Below are positions 38,401-51,624 of a stretch of 64,000 nt of DNA, piece by piece. A model generated the notes under the pieces. The model worked only from the letters and a program-made list of their open reading frames with translations, was not told the origin of the DNA and made no database searches. Both the position numbers and the translations under genes were made by a program. Positions within the stretch are counted from its first letter, which is position 1; every line of letters begins with the position of its first letter. This DNA comes from Hofstenia miamia. Its lineage: Eukaryota > Xenacoelomorpha > Acoela. The stretch is from NCBI GenBank assembly GCA_004352715.1, contig SCFE01000036.1, positions 514,218-578,217 on the forward strand, written 5' to 3'.

Positions 38401-41400
38401 AAGCTTCCAATCCTATTTTGCTTCATAGAATAATAAGTCAAAATGTGTCAAAACCTCAATTTGCATTTGACTAAGTTTGGTTTGCAAAGCTTCAAAGTAT
38501 ATTATTCTCAAATTGCGTCTGTGTGCGTTTTTGGCAATTGTATTGAGTGCGGCACTTTTATTTCAATTGTAATTATGAAATGTAAATCTGATGATTTTAT
38601 TTTGAAGGTTATTTCGACGCCTGCACACTATTGTAACCGGCTGTTTTAGATTATTATTAAATTGAGTGAATTCCTTTTTAAACCGGTTATGCTAATCTAT
38701 TTTATGCTATAGCCAGAGTTTCTTATCAAATGTAGCATAAGTAAATATATAGAACTGTTTACTATGAATTAAGTTTGATTGAAATGAGTCATGTTCGAAA
38801 ATACATTACACGTAGCATAGGGACAGTATTGACTTATTTGACAACTAATATTTCTTCTATAGATAAATGATATTCATAGATTTTGTGATATCGCAAATCT
38901 TGGATTTTGTAAAAAATTCAAGAACTATGTTAATTACAATCATTCATTAAAAAGTTGTACCCGCATATTACCACTAAATATCAATTTATATAAATATTTT
39001 TATCATATCCTTCCCCAATGTTTTTATCAAAATAGAAGGAATAGCTACGTTCGGTTTCCACATATTTTCAGTTTCCAATTTTCATTTACGAAGTTCCCAC
39101 TGTTCGCTCATTAGTGTTAACATGTTTGACATTTTTTATAAGTTTCTTATACATATGTACTTTACAATGTTTTTTTTCAAGTACGTATAAAATACGTTAT
39201 GTAAAATTTGAATATTTGTTTGATTTCGTATTTTCCTAACCGACATTCTACCAAAAAAAGTAACAATACTTTCGTTTTTCTTTTGAAATGAACAATGAAT
39301 ATATATCATAGTACAATTTTAGTATCTTAATGTAATAGGTTAAGAATGAAAGGCGTTTTTAAAAAATTTAACCGGTTTTTTGTCCAGCCTCCATACAATT
39401 TGAACGTATTTTTGAAAATGTATACAGCACTCGTGTATTTGTGACTTAAAATCAATGTAATCGAGGTTGTACATAACTTATCTGTCGGTAATCGATGTCG
39501 TTCATTGTGTAGCTTTTTGATGGAATTTTCCTCCACCGTGCATTGTTCCTAATTTTAATAACCATTTATGAATACACTGAAACTATTTGGTATCTTTAAT
39601 TTTTTGCCCCGCAAATTTATGTTTTCGTATAAATTGTGCGATATTTTCAAAAGTCAGTTGTCGCAGTGCATTTAGTTATTTCGGTTAAATGTTGGAATCT
39701 ACATCCGCTAGATGCCGTTTAGCCGTTATTTCTGAAAAAAAACTTAATTGAATTTTGTATGCGTTTCCACAGCTGCATCTCAGCAAACTTCACTTTGCGC
39801 AATGCAGGTTGGAAGATAAGCGCTCTTTTTTCCAAATTCTCAGAGTAAATAACAAACTTGAACTTTATAATCATTAACGCATTTATTATGGTATTGTATA
39901 CTATAACGAAAGCAAGTAGCAATTCCATTATATACTGAATACTGGGTAAGCGGAGTATGCTTGAGAAATGTAGAAACATTAAACTGTCAATAGCTCTTAT
40001 ATATATTAACGCTAAGCACACCCATTCTACACGTATATTAACGCTTTGTACACTTTCACGTATATTAACGGTACGACACTTTTTCCATTAAAAAGTCTAT
40101 CCAAAAACTTTTTCTAAAAAAGCATTGGAATCATAAATATTTGGACATTATGATAATCACTAAAAATATTCAGCTTTTTCATGTGAAGAAAATTTTTAAA
40201 ATAATTTTATGTGACAAAAAAGCAAAGAATTTCAAAATTTTGGGACTGTCTTTTTCATGCCAAACAAAACATGTGTTAAAAAAATCTCACTTTGGAAATT
40301 TTTAACGCTAAGTACTATGGGGAAAAAGTTTGTAAACGCTAAGTACACTCTACCATAGTACTTAGCGTTAATATATATATACACATATATATATATGGGC
40401 CCTTTGTAATCGCAGTTTCAAATTATATGGGCCCTTTGTAAAATTTGCCACATATATGGGGCCTTTGTAACCCCGAGGGCGCTTTGTAACATTCTATGAA
40501 AAAAAATTTCAAAAAATTTTTTTTAAATTTACACAATATTTTGCTGGTGCAATGAGATATCCAAATGTCATTAAAAATAATTCCATGTTTCCTTAAAAGT
40601 TTTAAGTAGCCAAACAAAAGCTAGAAATTGAGTCTACAATCATAGAAAAAATTCATTGATTTTTTAAAATTTGACTCTATTTTAACAGTCTGATGCCCTT
40701 AAATAAAGAGTGATCTGGGTATATTATACCTAATGTTTAGCAATGATACAAGAGAAGTTAGTTGTGTGAAAATTTAAGTAAACAAATAATCAGATTATTT
40801 TCAAAAATTACATGATTATTGTCTGTGTATCAAAATTATTTATGTAGCTAAAGTAATAATATGCGGATTAATTAATCAGGATAGAGCAATCTAAAGCAGT
40901 GTTTCACAAGCCAGCAGATTTTGACCGCTCTGAGTCGACCGGGTGGTCTGCAAACTTCTGACCAACAGGTTGGCCTGTTTTTATGTATTTTATGGAGGGT
41001 AGATGCCACTACGTGTTGAAGTTATTTCCTTACTACGACTTACTTCCCTATGCATTTTCCGCAGTATCACATGCACCTAGTAAGAGACATTCCTTCTTCA
41101 CTGGATTCACTTTCACATTAAAGTTACTTACAGTGGCTACATTCGTTACAGTATTTACCTTAATATAAAAGGTTAATATGTAATTAAGAGAAACCACTCA
41201 ATTCTTTATTAATTATGGCCGGTAAAGCTTGCAAAAATATGGCCTGTAGCCGGCCGGTCTGTAAAGCCTGCATTCTGGTGTGCAACTCTGATCTGAAGTC
41301 TGTTTTTTTATGGACCCCCCATTTGTGAGTTTCTGTGGAATCATATACATATATGAAGACCCCATTTGGCATTGTTGAAATAACCCCACAAGTGTTGCAA

Positions 41401-43196
41401 CTTGCTAGTATAACACTTGCAGCACAAATTGATAGGTATTTGAAGCTCAAAATCACAGTTTAATGGAAATTAATTTATTAGAACTTAAGGATTGGGATTC
41501 TGTGGGAAAACTTGATAGTGAATCCCTGAAATAAACAAATTTTAACTTAAAAACAATACAAAAAAAAAAAAAATGTTGTTTGGCCATGATCCAAAATGAA
41601 TGCAACAGCATAATTAAGTTTAATCAGTTTAAGTTGTTACAAAGGGCCCATATATGTGAAGGTGTTACAAAGGGCCCGATTGGAAAAAAATTCCCGCCAA
41701 AATAAAATCTTTTGACAAATAGCTCAAACAATATTAAATATTGTATTTTAGTACATATTAGTAAAAAAATCTCAAAAAAGCAAAAATGGTTCTGTACGAG
41801 CAAGGGCTCTTTGTCACAAGGAAAATTGAACGTTTCGGGCCCTTTGTAATTGTTGTTTAAATTATTGTTACAAAGGGCCCATATATGTATATATATACTA
41901 GTTTTTAATAGCCCTACCGCGCTTAGATCAAGTATCAGCTTGTGGTATTAGGAATCCTACACTCCACATATCCTGATAATGACTGTTATGTCTATTATAT
42001 ACAAATAATTTACACAGTTAAACGCTTTGGGTTATTTACTACGTCCCTGTGCCAATATCATTACAATTTATAAACGTTCATTCCACACCGAAGAAATCAC
42101 TTAGGATGGTGCACATTAGCAATTAGTTTCTTACAGTGAACTGCAGTTATTTATTAAGCAAGCGATCAGTAGAATCAAAATTTGAGTCATGAGTGTGGAA
42201 CTAAACCAATTAATAATTTTCTTAGAATCAAACGTAGAAATTTGAGTCATGAGTGTGGAACTAAACCAATTAATAATTTTCTTAGAATCAAACGTAGACA
42301 GTTAGGATTGATTCCGAGCAAAGCTGATTTATTAAGAATATGGCTTGAAAAACATTTTATATTGGGTTGAAAACGAGTGGTTATTTTTATATTACAATCA
42401 CAAGCACAAAGCAACTGCTGAATTCGAGTGCATTGTTTTTACAGTACACATGATTTGTTAATTGTTTGCAAATAGAGCACTTGTATCAGAATGCTACGTT
42501 TAAATATAATCCTTGTCTTTTGCATGATCGAGTCTGAGAGGAATTGAACGCAATTTTTCTCAGCTTTGTAATTGTATTATGTTAATGCAATCGTTACCTG
42601 GCTTTCATTTTGTTGTGGCATTGTGAAAAATTTGTTTTTGTATTACGTGGTTTCTTCATATATTAATTTTGACAAACCCGCTTAAAACAAAAACTTGTTT
42701 TATTTTTAAAGTATTTGGCACTGTTATTGCCCGAGACACACTGAATTTCTTGTTTAATTCCAATGATTGATTAATACTAAATGTTTATAAATTCATGAAG
42801 AATCCCGGGTTGCCATTATATTGTTCAATAAAAGATTTCTATTGACCTTAATGATGTATTAACGTGTTGACAGACGTTTTGCAACGGTTTCTGTATTCGT
42901 TTAACACATACACACCAAATGCCAAAAAATTTGCAAATTGAATTAATTGTTGTTAACAGACATAATGATTCATCACTAATTAATTCGTAAAATGTTTTCA
43001 TTATCGTTTATTTTTTATAAAATATAATATATAAAATAGATTAATAATTTAGATTGATATGGCTACATTTTTACGTTTAACCAATGAAGATCTTCAAGAG
43101 CTGAATATTTCATTTGGTGCTCGTAAAAGAATCCTAGTTGCGATATCTGAAACTCAAAAATTGCCACTTCAACCGGTGCCAGAAATGGTTTGGTAG
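23292..43196 (+). CDS. BICC1: BICC1, Bicaudal-C RNA-binding protein, fifteen coding exons
   Basis: Fifteen exons join in frame to 2,349 nt (782 residues plus TAG). Order: an acidic/Ser N-terminus ending in FFVDKKKLEHML; KH1 (about 46-115); KH2 (116-186); KH-like 1 (187-267); KH3 (268-335); KH-like 2 (336-400); a Gln/Ser-rich linker; a conserved VRVPTNAWSGLGFSRSMP block (about 618-640); and a C-terminal SAM domain (about 713-770). Bicaudal-C proteins bind mRNAs through KH domains, polymerise through SAM and repress translation in cytoplasmic granules. An in-frame TAA nine bases upstream supports the start. KH2 keeps GKAG; KH3 has GKDN and KH1 has no GxxG. Intron 8 uses a GC donor. Introns carry a LINE, a hAT element and two inverted-repeat elements. 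The exon 9/10 join is the least certain part. Confidence 0.95.
24657..24691 (+). CDS. BICC1: BICC1 coding exon 2 (35 nt)
   Basis: A 35-nt micro-exon, TTTTAG / GTAAGT, encoding TEEKCDRFFQR. It aligns with GEDFFQK of KH1 and restores phase 0. The family GxxG position is not glycine here. Confidence 0.85.
26303..26366 (+). CDS. BICC1: BICC1 coding exon 3
   Basis: Encodes IMSRTNTSIDWPINFRSNS, matching IMEETNTQIAWPSKLKIG of KH1. Acceptor TTTAG, donor GTTTGT; ends in phase 1. Confidence 0.9.
27772..27851 (+). CDS. BICC1: BICC1 coding exon 4
   Basis: Encodes PQIRITGTVENVETAKLLV and LDALDGR, the last strand and helix of KH1 (family: DPHIKVSG...AKEMIMSVLD). Acceptor ATTTAG, donor GTAAGT. The split glutamate codon confirms the join. 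Confidence 0.92.
29124..29336 (+). CDS. BICC1: BICC1 coding exon 5, KH2
   Basis: Encodes the whole KH2 domain, including HSHIIGKAGISIKRVMEET and CHIHFPDSNR, close to vertebrate BICC1. The RNA-binding GxxG loop (GKAG, about residues 135-138) is intact. Donor GTTAGT at 29337. Confidence 0.97.
29379..30912 (-). mobile_element. LINE copy B in BICC1 intron 5, antisense to the gene
   Basis: Minus-strand, 5'-truncated LINE of the same family as copy A. The frame 30626-29430 is open for 398 codons: FLDISKAFDRLPHSILLDKL, SGAPQGSVFAVLFF, the catalytic LLYVDDTAIF, and a C-terminal part ending CDCPRCRKT. The YVDD box and PQGS block are intact, but the N-terminal RT, endonuclease and ORF1 are absent. It ends 20-40 bp from the exon 5 donor. 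Confidence 0.88.
31026..31268 (+). CDS. BICC1: BICC1 coding exon 6, KH-like 1
   Basis: Encodes a diverged KH-like domain without GxxG (FTFEVPVTPIS..., HIRKIASSYEIQISY, VKTGTQELIEYL), matching the family's MFELPIAGIL...EGTAMLLEHL. TTTTTAG / GTATGG, phase 0 at both ends. An antisense LINE sits in the preceding intron. Confidence 0.93.
31269..31866. other. BICC1 intron 6, nothing recognised
   Basis: AT-rich intron between KH-like 1 and KH3 exons. Confidence 0.6.
31867..32070 (+). CDS. BICC1: BICC1 coding exon 7, KH3
   Basis: Encodes TTTIELSPQHQNTIFGKDN, LHRIMNKTGAFIHASDS and LYIQGTIESVYSARQH, matching family KH3 (STQLDIAAQHHLFMMGRNG...GTIESVCLARQ). The GRNG loop is GKDN here, so the second glycine of GxxG is lost. 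ATTTTAG / GTATGT. Confidence 0.94.
32479..32604 (+). CDS. BICC1: BICC1 coding exon 8, KH-like 2, with GC donor
   Basis: Encodes LLPIVVMFDTKNDVDLSLV...MEELDCTVQIKNKVKQGTK. Family alignment (PKQPSK-SVIVKSVERN) requires the exon to end at AAG followed by GCAAGA, a consensus GC-AG donor. The alternative GT at 32597 would leave phase 1 and run into stop codons in the next exon. Confidence 0.88.
33131..33728 (+). mobile_element. hAT-derived element with 8-bp target duplications
   Basis: Begins CTAGAGTCGGAA and ends TTCCCGCCCTAG; read inverted, the ends match at 9 of 12 bases. ATCATTGC occurs immediately before (33123-33130) and after (33729-33736), the 8-bp duplication expected for hAT. At 598 bp it is an internally deleted derivative in BICC1 intron 8. 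Confidence 0.9.
33270..33631 (+). pseudogene. hAT transposase C-terminal fragment
   Basis: KIPTSEATVERAFSRHRNIH and RAKLSPEFVIVLFVRNNSEL are the conserved dimerisation region at the C-terminus of hAT transposases, with one upstream stop. The catalytic DDE core and zinc finger are missing, so it cannot transpose by itself. Confidence 0.85.
34495..34687 (+). CDS. BICC1: BICC1 coding exon 9
   Basis: Starts SLIVKSSEKNVSVCFEVRKR, matching SVIVKSVERNALNMYEARK, which completes KH-like 2, then enters the disordered linker. Strong GTAAGT donor at 34688; ends in phase 1. Confidence 0.9.
34731..34937 (+). CDS. BICC1: BICC1 coding exon 10, Gln-rich linker
   Basis: The acceptor GCTTTTTAG at 34722-34730 gives a 43-nt intron and the open frame HALQQQSMAAHQLLQQQ. 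Using the later TTACAG (ending 34756) from the same donor gives a frame with an early stop, so the nearer acceptor is preferred. Donor GTAAAT at 34938, phase 1. Confidence 0.75.
34987..35049 (+). CDS. BICC1: BICC1 coding exon 11 (63 nt)
   Basis: A small linker exon, ATTTTAG / GTAATT, entering and leaving in phase 1. Encodes DYWVSPERIDGCQHAENRAN. No specific family match; supported by splice sites, size and an open frame on both sides. Confidence 0.75.
35227..35435 (+). CDS. BICC1: BICC1 coding exon 12, Ser-rich linker
   Basis: TTTTAG / GTATGT. Enters in phase 1 and leaves in phase 0, encoding a Ser/Asn-rich disordered stretch that includes SLMDLVLSRNNDEQVEENLS. The linker between KH and SAM is poorly conserved in the family, so support comes from phase and position. 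Confidence 0.78.
35436..36363. other. BICC1 intron 12, nothing recognised
   Basis: AT-rich intronic sequence without identifiable elements. Confidence 0.6.
36364..36522 (+). CDS. BICC1: BICC1 coding exon 13, TNAWSGLGFSRSMP block
   Basis: Encodes LLEYDRKKILASKAI and VRVPTNAWSGLGFSRSMP, matching the vertebrate DYEQKKLLATKAM...VRTPTNTWSGLGFSKSMP block. AATTTAG / GTAATT, phase 0 at both ends. Confidence 0.95.
36888..37130 (+). CDS. BICC1: BICC1 coding exon 14, start of SAM domain
   Basis: A Ser/Pro linker, then VTELLSRINLTKYSDVFREN, the first helices of the SAM domain (family: LPELFSKLGLGKYTDVFQQQ). GTTTTAG / GTAAAT, phase 0. Confidence 0.95.
37131..39997. other. BICC1 intron 14, left part
   Basis: AT-rich intron with no recognised gene. 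The only notable item is the GC-rich palindrome at 38043-38060. ORFs at 38142-38649 have no domain signature. Confidence 0.5.
38043..38060. repeat. Perfect 18-bp palindrome resembling a cloning linker
   Basis: CTGCAGGTCGACCTGCAG equals its own reverse complement and consists of PstI-SalI-PstI sites. Such a GC-rich run is out of character with the surrounding AT-rich intron. Confidence 0.8.
40000..40381. mobile_element. Inverted-repeat element 1 (MITE-like) with subterminal motifs
   Basis: TATATTAACGCTAAGCAC at the left end and its inverse (GTACTTAGCGTTAATATA) at the right end define a 0.38-kb element in BICC1 intron 14. The core TTAACGCTAAGYAC recurs at 40006, 40038 and 40065 on the left, and 40302, 40332 and 40358 on the right (last inverted), some copies degenerate. 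No coding sequence. Flanked by TATATA, suggesting a TA target. Confidence 0.75.
40385..41897. mobile_element. Inverted-repeat element 2 with nine GGGCCCTTTGTAA motifs
   Basis: ATATATGGGCCCTTTGTAA at the left end and TTACAAAGGGCCCATATAT at the right end form inverted termini. The 13-mer GGGCCCTTTGTAA or a one- or two-base variant occurs at 40397, 40429, 40458 and 40477 (forward), 41637 and 41665 (inverse), 41804 and 41837 (forward) and 41868 (inverse). No transposase is visible in the 1.5 kb, so it is probably non-autonomous. It follows element 1 directly. Confidence 0.75.
41898..42180. other. BICC1 intron 14, nothing recognised
   Basis: AT-rich intronic sequence. Confidence 0.5.
42181..42300 (+). 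repeat. Two near-identical 60-bp tandem units, open in one frame
   Basis: 42181-42240 and 42241-42300 differ only near their last bases. The unit length is a multiple of three and the frame reads SHECGTKPINNFLRIKRR twice, then continues to a stop at 42370. No acceptor or donor gives a convincing exon and no family is recognised. Confidence 0.8.
42371..43052. other. BICC1 intron 14, right end, nothing recognised
   Basis: AT-rich sequence leading to the exon 15 acceptor AATTTAG. Confidence 0.6.
43053..43196 (+). CDS. BICC1: BICC1 coding exon 15, end of SAM domain and stop
   Basis: Encodes IDMATFLRLTNEDLQELNIS and FGARKRILVAISE, completing SAM (family: EIDLQTFLTLTDQDLKELGI, FGARRKMLLAISE), then a short tail and TAG. 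It lies 5.9 kb beyond exon 14. One residue is missing before FGAR relative to vertebrates. Confidence 0.95.
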   Translation: MDMATFLRLTNEDLQELNISFGARKRILVAISETQKLPLQPVPEMVW

Positions 43197-43573
43197 CAAA
43201 CCCTTCTATCCGTGCCAGAATACATATCTACTTAAACTGGTTTTTTAATTTTGCTTGTGTGCCTTTTGTAAATTTTACTTAATTTGCGTAGCCTGATTTG
43301 TAAATAATGTAGTCTTTCGTTGGGCCTGTTTGTAGTAGTTTTGTAGTGGGGTCATATATTTTGCAAACTTGTTTGCACTTTAGTTTACCGCTTTAGTTTA
43401 GTGTTTATTCCTGAATCCAGATTTTATTGTAGAGTTTATTTACATGTGCAAACTATTTTTCAATTTTGTTAATTTGTTTCAGTTAATGCGAATTTTTCAC
43501 TGTTTTATAGAGTAATTCGATTTGTGCAATTTTTACATTTCTATTCAAATACAATTATCATTCTTGTTTTTAC
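43197..43573. other. BICC1 3' UTR region
   Basis: Follows the TAG stop directly and is ended by a LINE insertion. No AATAAA could be assigned with confidence. Confidence 0.5.
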
Positions 43574-44795
43574 AGATATTTCAAAGGCATTTAATTCAAT
43601 AAATCATTCTATTTTATTGGAAAAGTTAAAGCAGATTTATAATTTTAGTGATTCATTAATAGAATTATTAAATAGTTATTTAAGTAATAGATATCAGTAT
43701 GTGAAACTCACCAAAGAAATATCAAATTCATTAGAAATAAACCATGGAGTAGCACAAGGATCAGTACTGGGTCCATTACTATTTAAGTTATATGTAAATG
43801 ATATGGATCAGCACATTAATAGTAATCATGTACAATTTGCAGATGATACTCTTATTTATTGTAATGATATTTTAAATTTAGAGGAAAATGTTGAAAAATT
43901 GCAATCATTCTTTAATAATAATTTGTTAAAATTAAATATTGAAAAAACTATATTTATGGTAATTAAGAATAGAAGAAATGAATCAACATTAGAAAGTATT
44001 AAGATATGTAACAACATTCAAAAACGAAATATTTGGGAGTAGTAATTGATAATAAATTGAATTTTGAAGACGAGCCAAACAACATCATAAAGAAAATGGC
44101 GTATGGTATAAGATCAATTCAAAGAATTGGAAAGTTTATACCAATAGAATGGAAGGTAATACTCTTTTGATCACTTGTTTTATCCCATTTCTTGTACTGG
44201 TCTTGTTTATTAACGAACTTAAATAAAAAGGCAAAATCGAAATTAGAGAAAGTATTTAAATGGGGAATAAACATAATTAGCAACAAAAATAAAAAAGAAA
44301 TGTGTAAATATCATCTAAGATCATTAGAAGCTCTTCAAAATATTAGATGTTTATCGATATTTTGGAAAAGAAAATTGAACATTTCTAATTATTTAAATCA
44401 AAGAACAATTACATTTGGTAAAACTAAGTATAATAGAAAAGTAATGAAGAACGGATTCCTAAATTATTCAATATCACTATGGAACAAACTGGATTACAGT
44501 ACAAGAAGTGAAAAAAATTTTACAATATTTAAGAAGAAGTTGAAAAACATGATTACACAACAAAATATCAATTATCTGACTAATTATAGAATAAGATGTG
44601 CAACTTAAGAACAATAAGTAAAAATATTTTTTAAATTATATGTAATTTGTAAACGTAACCAAGAAACAAACATTTACTGACATAACTAAGCTCATATGAA
44701 GAAAGTTGCATTATTTGTTCTTAATAAGTTTGTAAACTTAATACATGTATATGTACATGAGAACTTAAATATATGTTGTTATTGTTATTGTTGAT
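43574..44795 (+). mobile_element. LINE of a second family, 5'-truncated, copy 1
   Basis: Starts inside RT palm: DISKAFNSINHSILLEKL, GVAQGSVLGPLLFKLYVNDM, and the catalytic VQFADDTLIY (FADD). A frame change comes at about 44040 and an in-frame TGA at about 44168. The frame 44192-44608 then ends in the C-terminal tail. The 3' end has a TTG/TTA simple repeat (about 44775-44795). It is more AT-rich than the LINE in introns 3 and 5 and distinct from it. No endonuclease or ORF1 remains. Confidence 0.85.
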
Positions 44796-45066
44796 ATAAG
44801 CGATGTGCTTTGTAAAAAAACTTAGCATTTTTTTAATCAAAGCATGCATGTTCTGTATTGATGAGTTTCCATTTCACTTTCATATGTTTTCTTTCAAATG
44901 CTTTCTGCAGTCTCAACGTGCGCTTATTCTGAAATATTTTGTAGGATAACTAGGTTATTCAATTCAACTAAGAGACTTCTGTTTAAATGCAGGCCAATAT
45001 TAACAACATCTTATTTGCAATTTACCTCTACATTGATGAAATTTCATAAAGTTGATGTTTGCTTTC

Positions 45067-45417
45067 AACAACAACAACAACAACAACATATATTTAAGTT
45101 CTCATGTACATATACATGTATTAAGTTTACAAACTTATTAAGAACATAAATAATGCAACTTTCTTCATATGTGCTTAGTTATGTCAGTAAATGTTTGTTT
45201 CTTGGTTACGTTTACAAATTACATATAATTTAAAAAATATTTTTACTTATTGTTCTTGAGTTGCACATCTTATTCTATAATTAGTCAGATAATTGATATT
45301 TTGTTGTGTAATCATGTTTTTCAACTTCTTCTTAAATATTGTAAAATTTTTTTCACTTCTTGTACTGTAATCCAGTTTGTTCCATAGTGATATTGAATAA
45401 TTTAGGAATCCGTTCTT
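45067..45417 (-). mobile_element. Same LINE family, copy 2, inverted and tail to tail with copy 1
   Basis: The reverse complement matches 44440-44790 almost base for base, including the 3' repeat, here (CAA)n at 45069-45090. It stops at the single N at 45418 in the middle of the C-terminal coding region, so the rest is lost in the assembly. About 270 bp separates the two 3' ends. Confidence 0.85.
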
Positions 45418-49858
<4,441 letters not shown>

Positions 49859-50401
49859 TGTAGCATCATCCACTTAAAATCTAAAATAAGCTGCAAAACG
49901 TTGAGCAGAAAGGATTAAGATCGAAGGAAAGATGATTAAAAAATATTGTAATCAAATCATTTAGAATTATTTAAGATTTATTTGTATTATGCAACTAAGA
50001 AACAATATGTGTCAAAAAAGAGATATTTGTATCTGTCGATAAAAATACTTTTTGACTAAATGACGCTTTCATTATTTTCAGCCGCCATCTTGGCAGAAGT
50101 TTAAATTTGAATCGACAGGTACTTCTTTTGGAATTACTATAAATAGATTGAAACTCATTGTAAGAATTTGATAAAGAATTTTACTTGAAATTCTTATTTT
50201 GTTTCATATTAACGGTTTGATTATTTAATACAATGTTGAGCTAATCGAGCGGTGTTTAGTAGTGGTCTGGATCCATCACAGGGAACGATTCTAGGGTCTC
50301 TGTGCCAGATCACGAAAGTGCACATAGGTTAGGTATAGGGGTTTTCTCTCGATTAGCCAACTAGCATTTCATTACTGCATGTATTAAAATAAGTGTCAAC
50401 A
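49859..50401 (+). mobile_element. LTR (family X), plus orientation
   Basis: Starts TGTAGCATCATCC and ends GTCAACA, about 543 bp. It contains CTATAAATAG near 50140 as a TATA box. The same LTR lies inverted at 55007-54462, and a diverged relative with the same ends at 59427-58870. Confidence 0.75.
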
Positions 50402-50652
50402 AACTTAAACTCTATTTTGTGAAAGTGTTATATCTATTTGCAACCTGACTTGTCACTAGTTGTTCATTAATTCTTACATTTAGCCATTACCAAAAATATA
50501 TCGGCTTTCTTAAATATAACTAGTCCGAACAACTTCCTAACTTACATTTATAGTTTACTACATGTACGGTCATTTATTGGTCAATTATAGGTCATGAATT
50601 TAGATCTAAAATAGTATTAATATAATTCCTAGGTTTCAGTCTTCCAACTGTT
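50402..50652. other. 251-bp centre between inverted LTRs
   Basis: Unique sequence separating the plus-orientation LTR from an inverted LTR part. The same 251-bp centre is found at 54211-54461 with few changes. Its left edge resembles the 3' end of the other LTR family (52660-53033). Confidence 0.7.
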
Positions 50653-50889
50653 TGTTGATGATTAATTATTTTAATACATGCAGTAGAGAAGTGCTAGTCA
50701 ACTAATCAAGAGAAAAACCCCTATGCCTAACATATGTGCACTTTCATGATCTGGCACAGAGACCCTAGAATCGTTCCCTGTGATGTATCCAGACCACTAC
50801 TAAACAACTCTCAATTAGCTTGACATTGTATTAAATAAGCAAACCATTAAATTGAATCAAAATAAGAATTCCAAATAAAATTCCTTATC
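50653..50889 (-). mobile_element. LTR (family X) 3' part, minus orientation, truncated
   Basis: The inverse of 50156-50401 with several substitutions. It breaks off just downstream of where the TATA box would be, and Gypsy internal sequence begins directly after it. Confidence 0.75.
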
Positions 50890-50960
50890 AAACTCTTACA
50901 ATGGATGCATTATTAATTATGCTAATCGAACTATAAAAGTAAAAGAGGAGGAGATAGAAA

Positions 50961-51623
50961 ATGAAGAGAACAGGAAAAGCAGAAAACAATTACATTCAGT
51001 GGAAAATGCATACAATTGAAATGGAAGATACCATAACAGCCGACATAATGCTGTATGATAATAAAGGCATCAACACCAAACAAGTAGTGATGCCATCCAG
51101 TGTCTGCACAATTAAACATGGAAAGGGAAGAATACTAATTCTGAACACTACAAATCAGAATGTCAACCTGAAAAAATCTCAAATAAGAATATACGGAAAA
51201 TACATAAAGACCAACATCAGACTCATCTGGAAGGCAATTGGAGATGACAATGGAGCGAGTAATTTGCATGGTTGATTCGAGGTCTTGCAAAGAAAAGCGG
51301 ATAGTACTCCACATGGCCAACTCAAGGGCGAGTGGATGAACACCATTGAAGTTGTGAGTACTCCCAAAAGCCGACTCAAGGGCCTTGGGATGAAAGCAGA
51401 AGAGGAAGATACATACAGAACACCTGAAATAAACGACGAAGACTATCAACATCTAGAAGGATGGGAGATCACACAACTGAGGACACTATTAGAAAGACAC
51501 AAACATATATTCAACTACGGAAAAATAAGTGTAGGACAGGCAGTGGGTGAAAAACATAAGATCATCACAATGACAGACAAACTGATCAAGCTACCAGTCA
51601 GAAGGGTACCAGCTGAAGGATGA
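50961..51623 (+). pseudogene. Ty3/Gypsy pol, protease-RT linker region
   Basis: Two frames (50961-51275 and 51285-51623). The first has the pre-RT domain pattern (CTIKHGKGRILILNTTNQNV, LKKSQIRIYGKY). The second has the (Q/R)LKG repeats at 51316 and 51370, then ITQLRTLLERHKHIFNYG, the usual lead-in to RT. A stop at 51276 and a frame change separate the two frames. The protease itself is not visible. Confidence 0.7.
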
Positions 51624-51624
51624 G

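Noticed and set aside
38142-38649. Two overlapping ORFs of 110 and 68 codons in BICC1 intron 14
   Set aside because: No domain, start context or splice support; composition is that of AT-rich intron.
40890-41290. Nested hAT element suggested by CAGTGTTTCACAAGCC
   Set aside because: The start resembles a hAT terminus, but no matching inverted end or 8-bp duplication was found.
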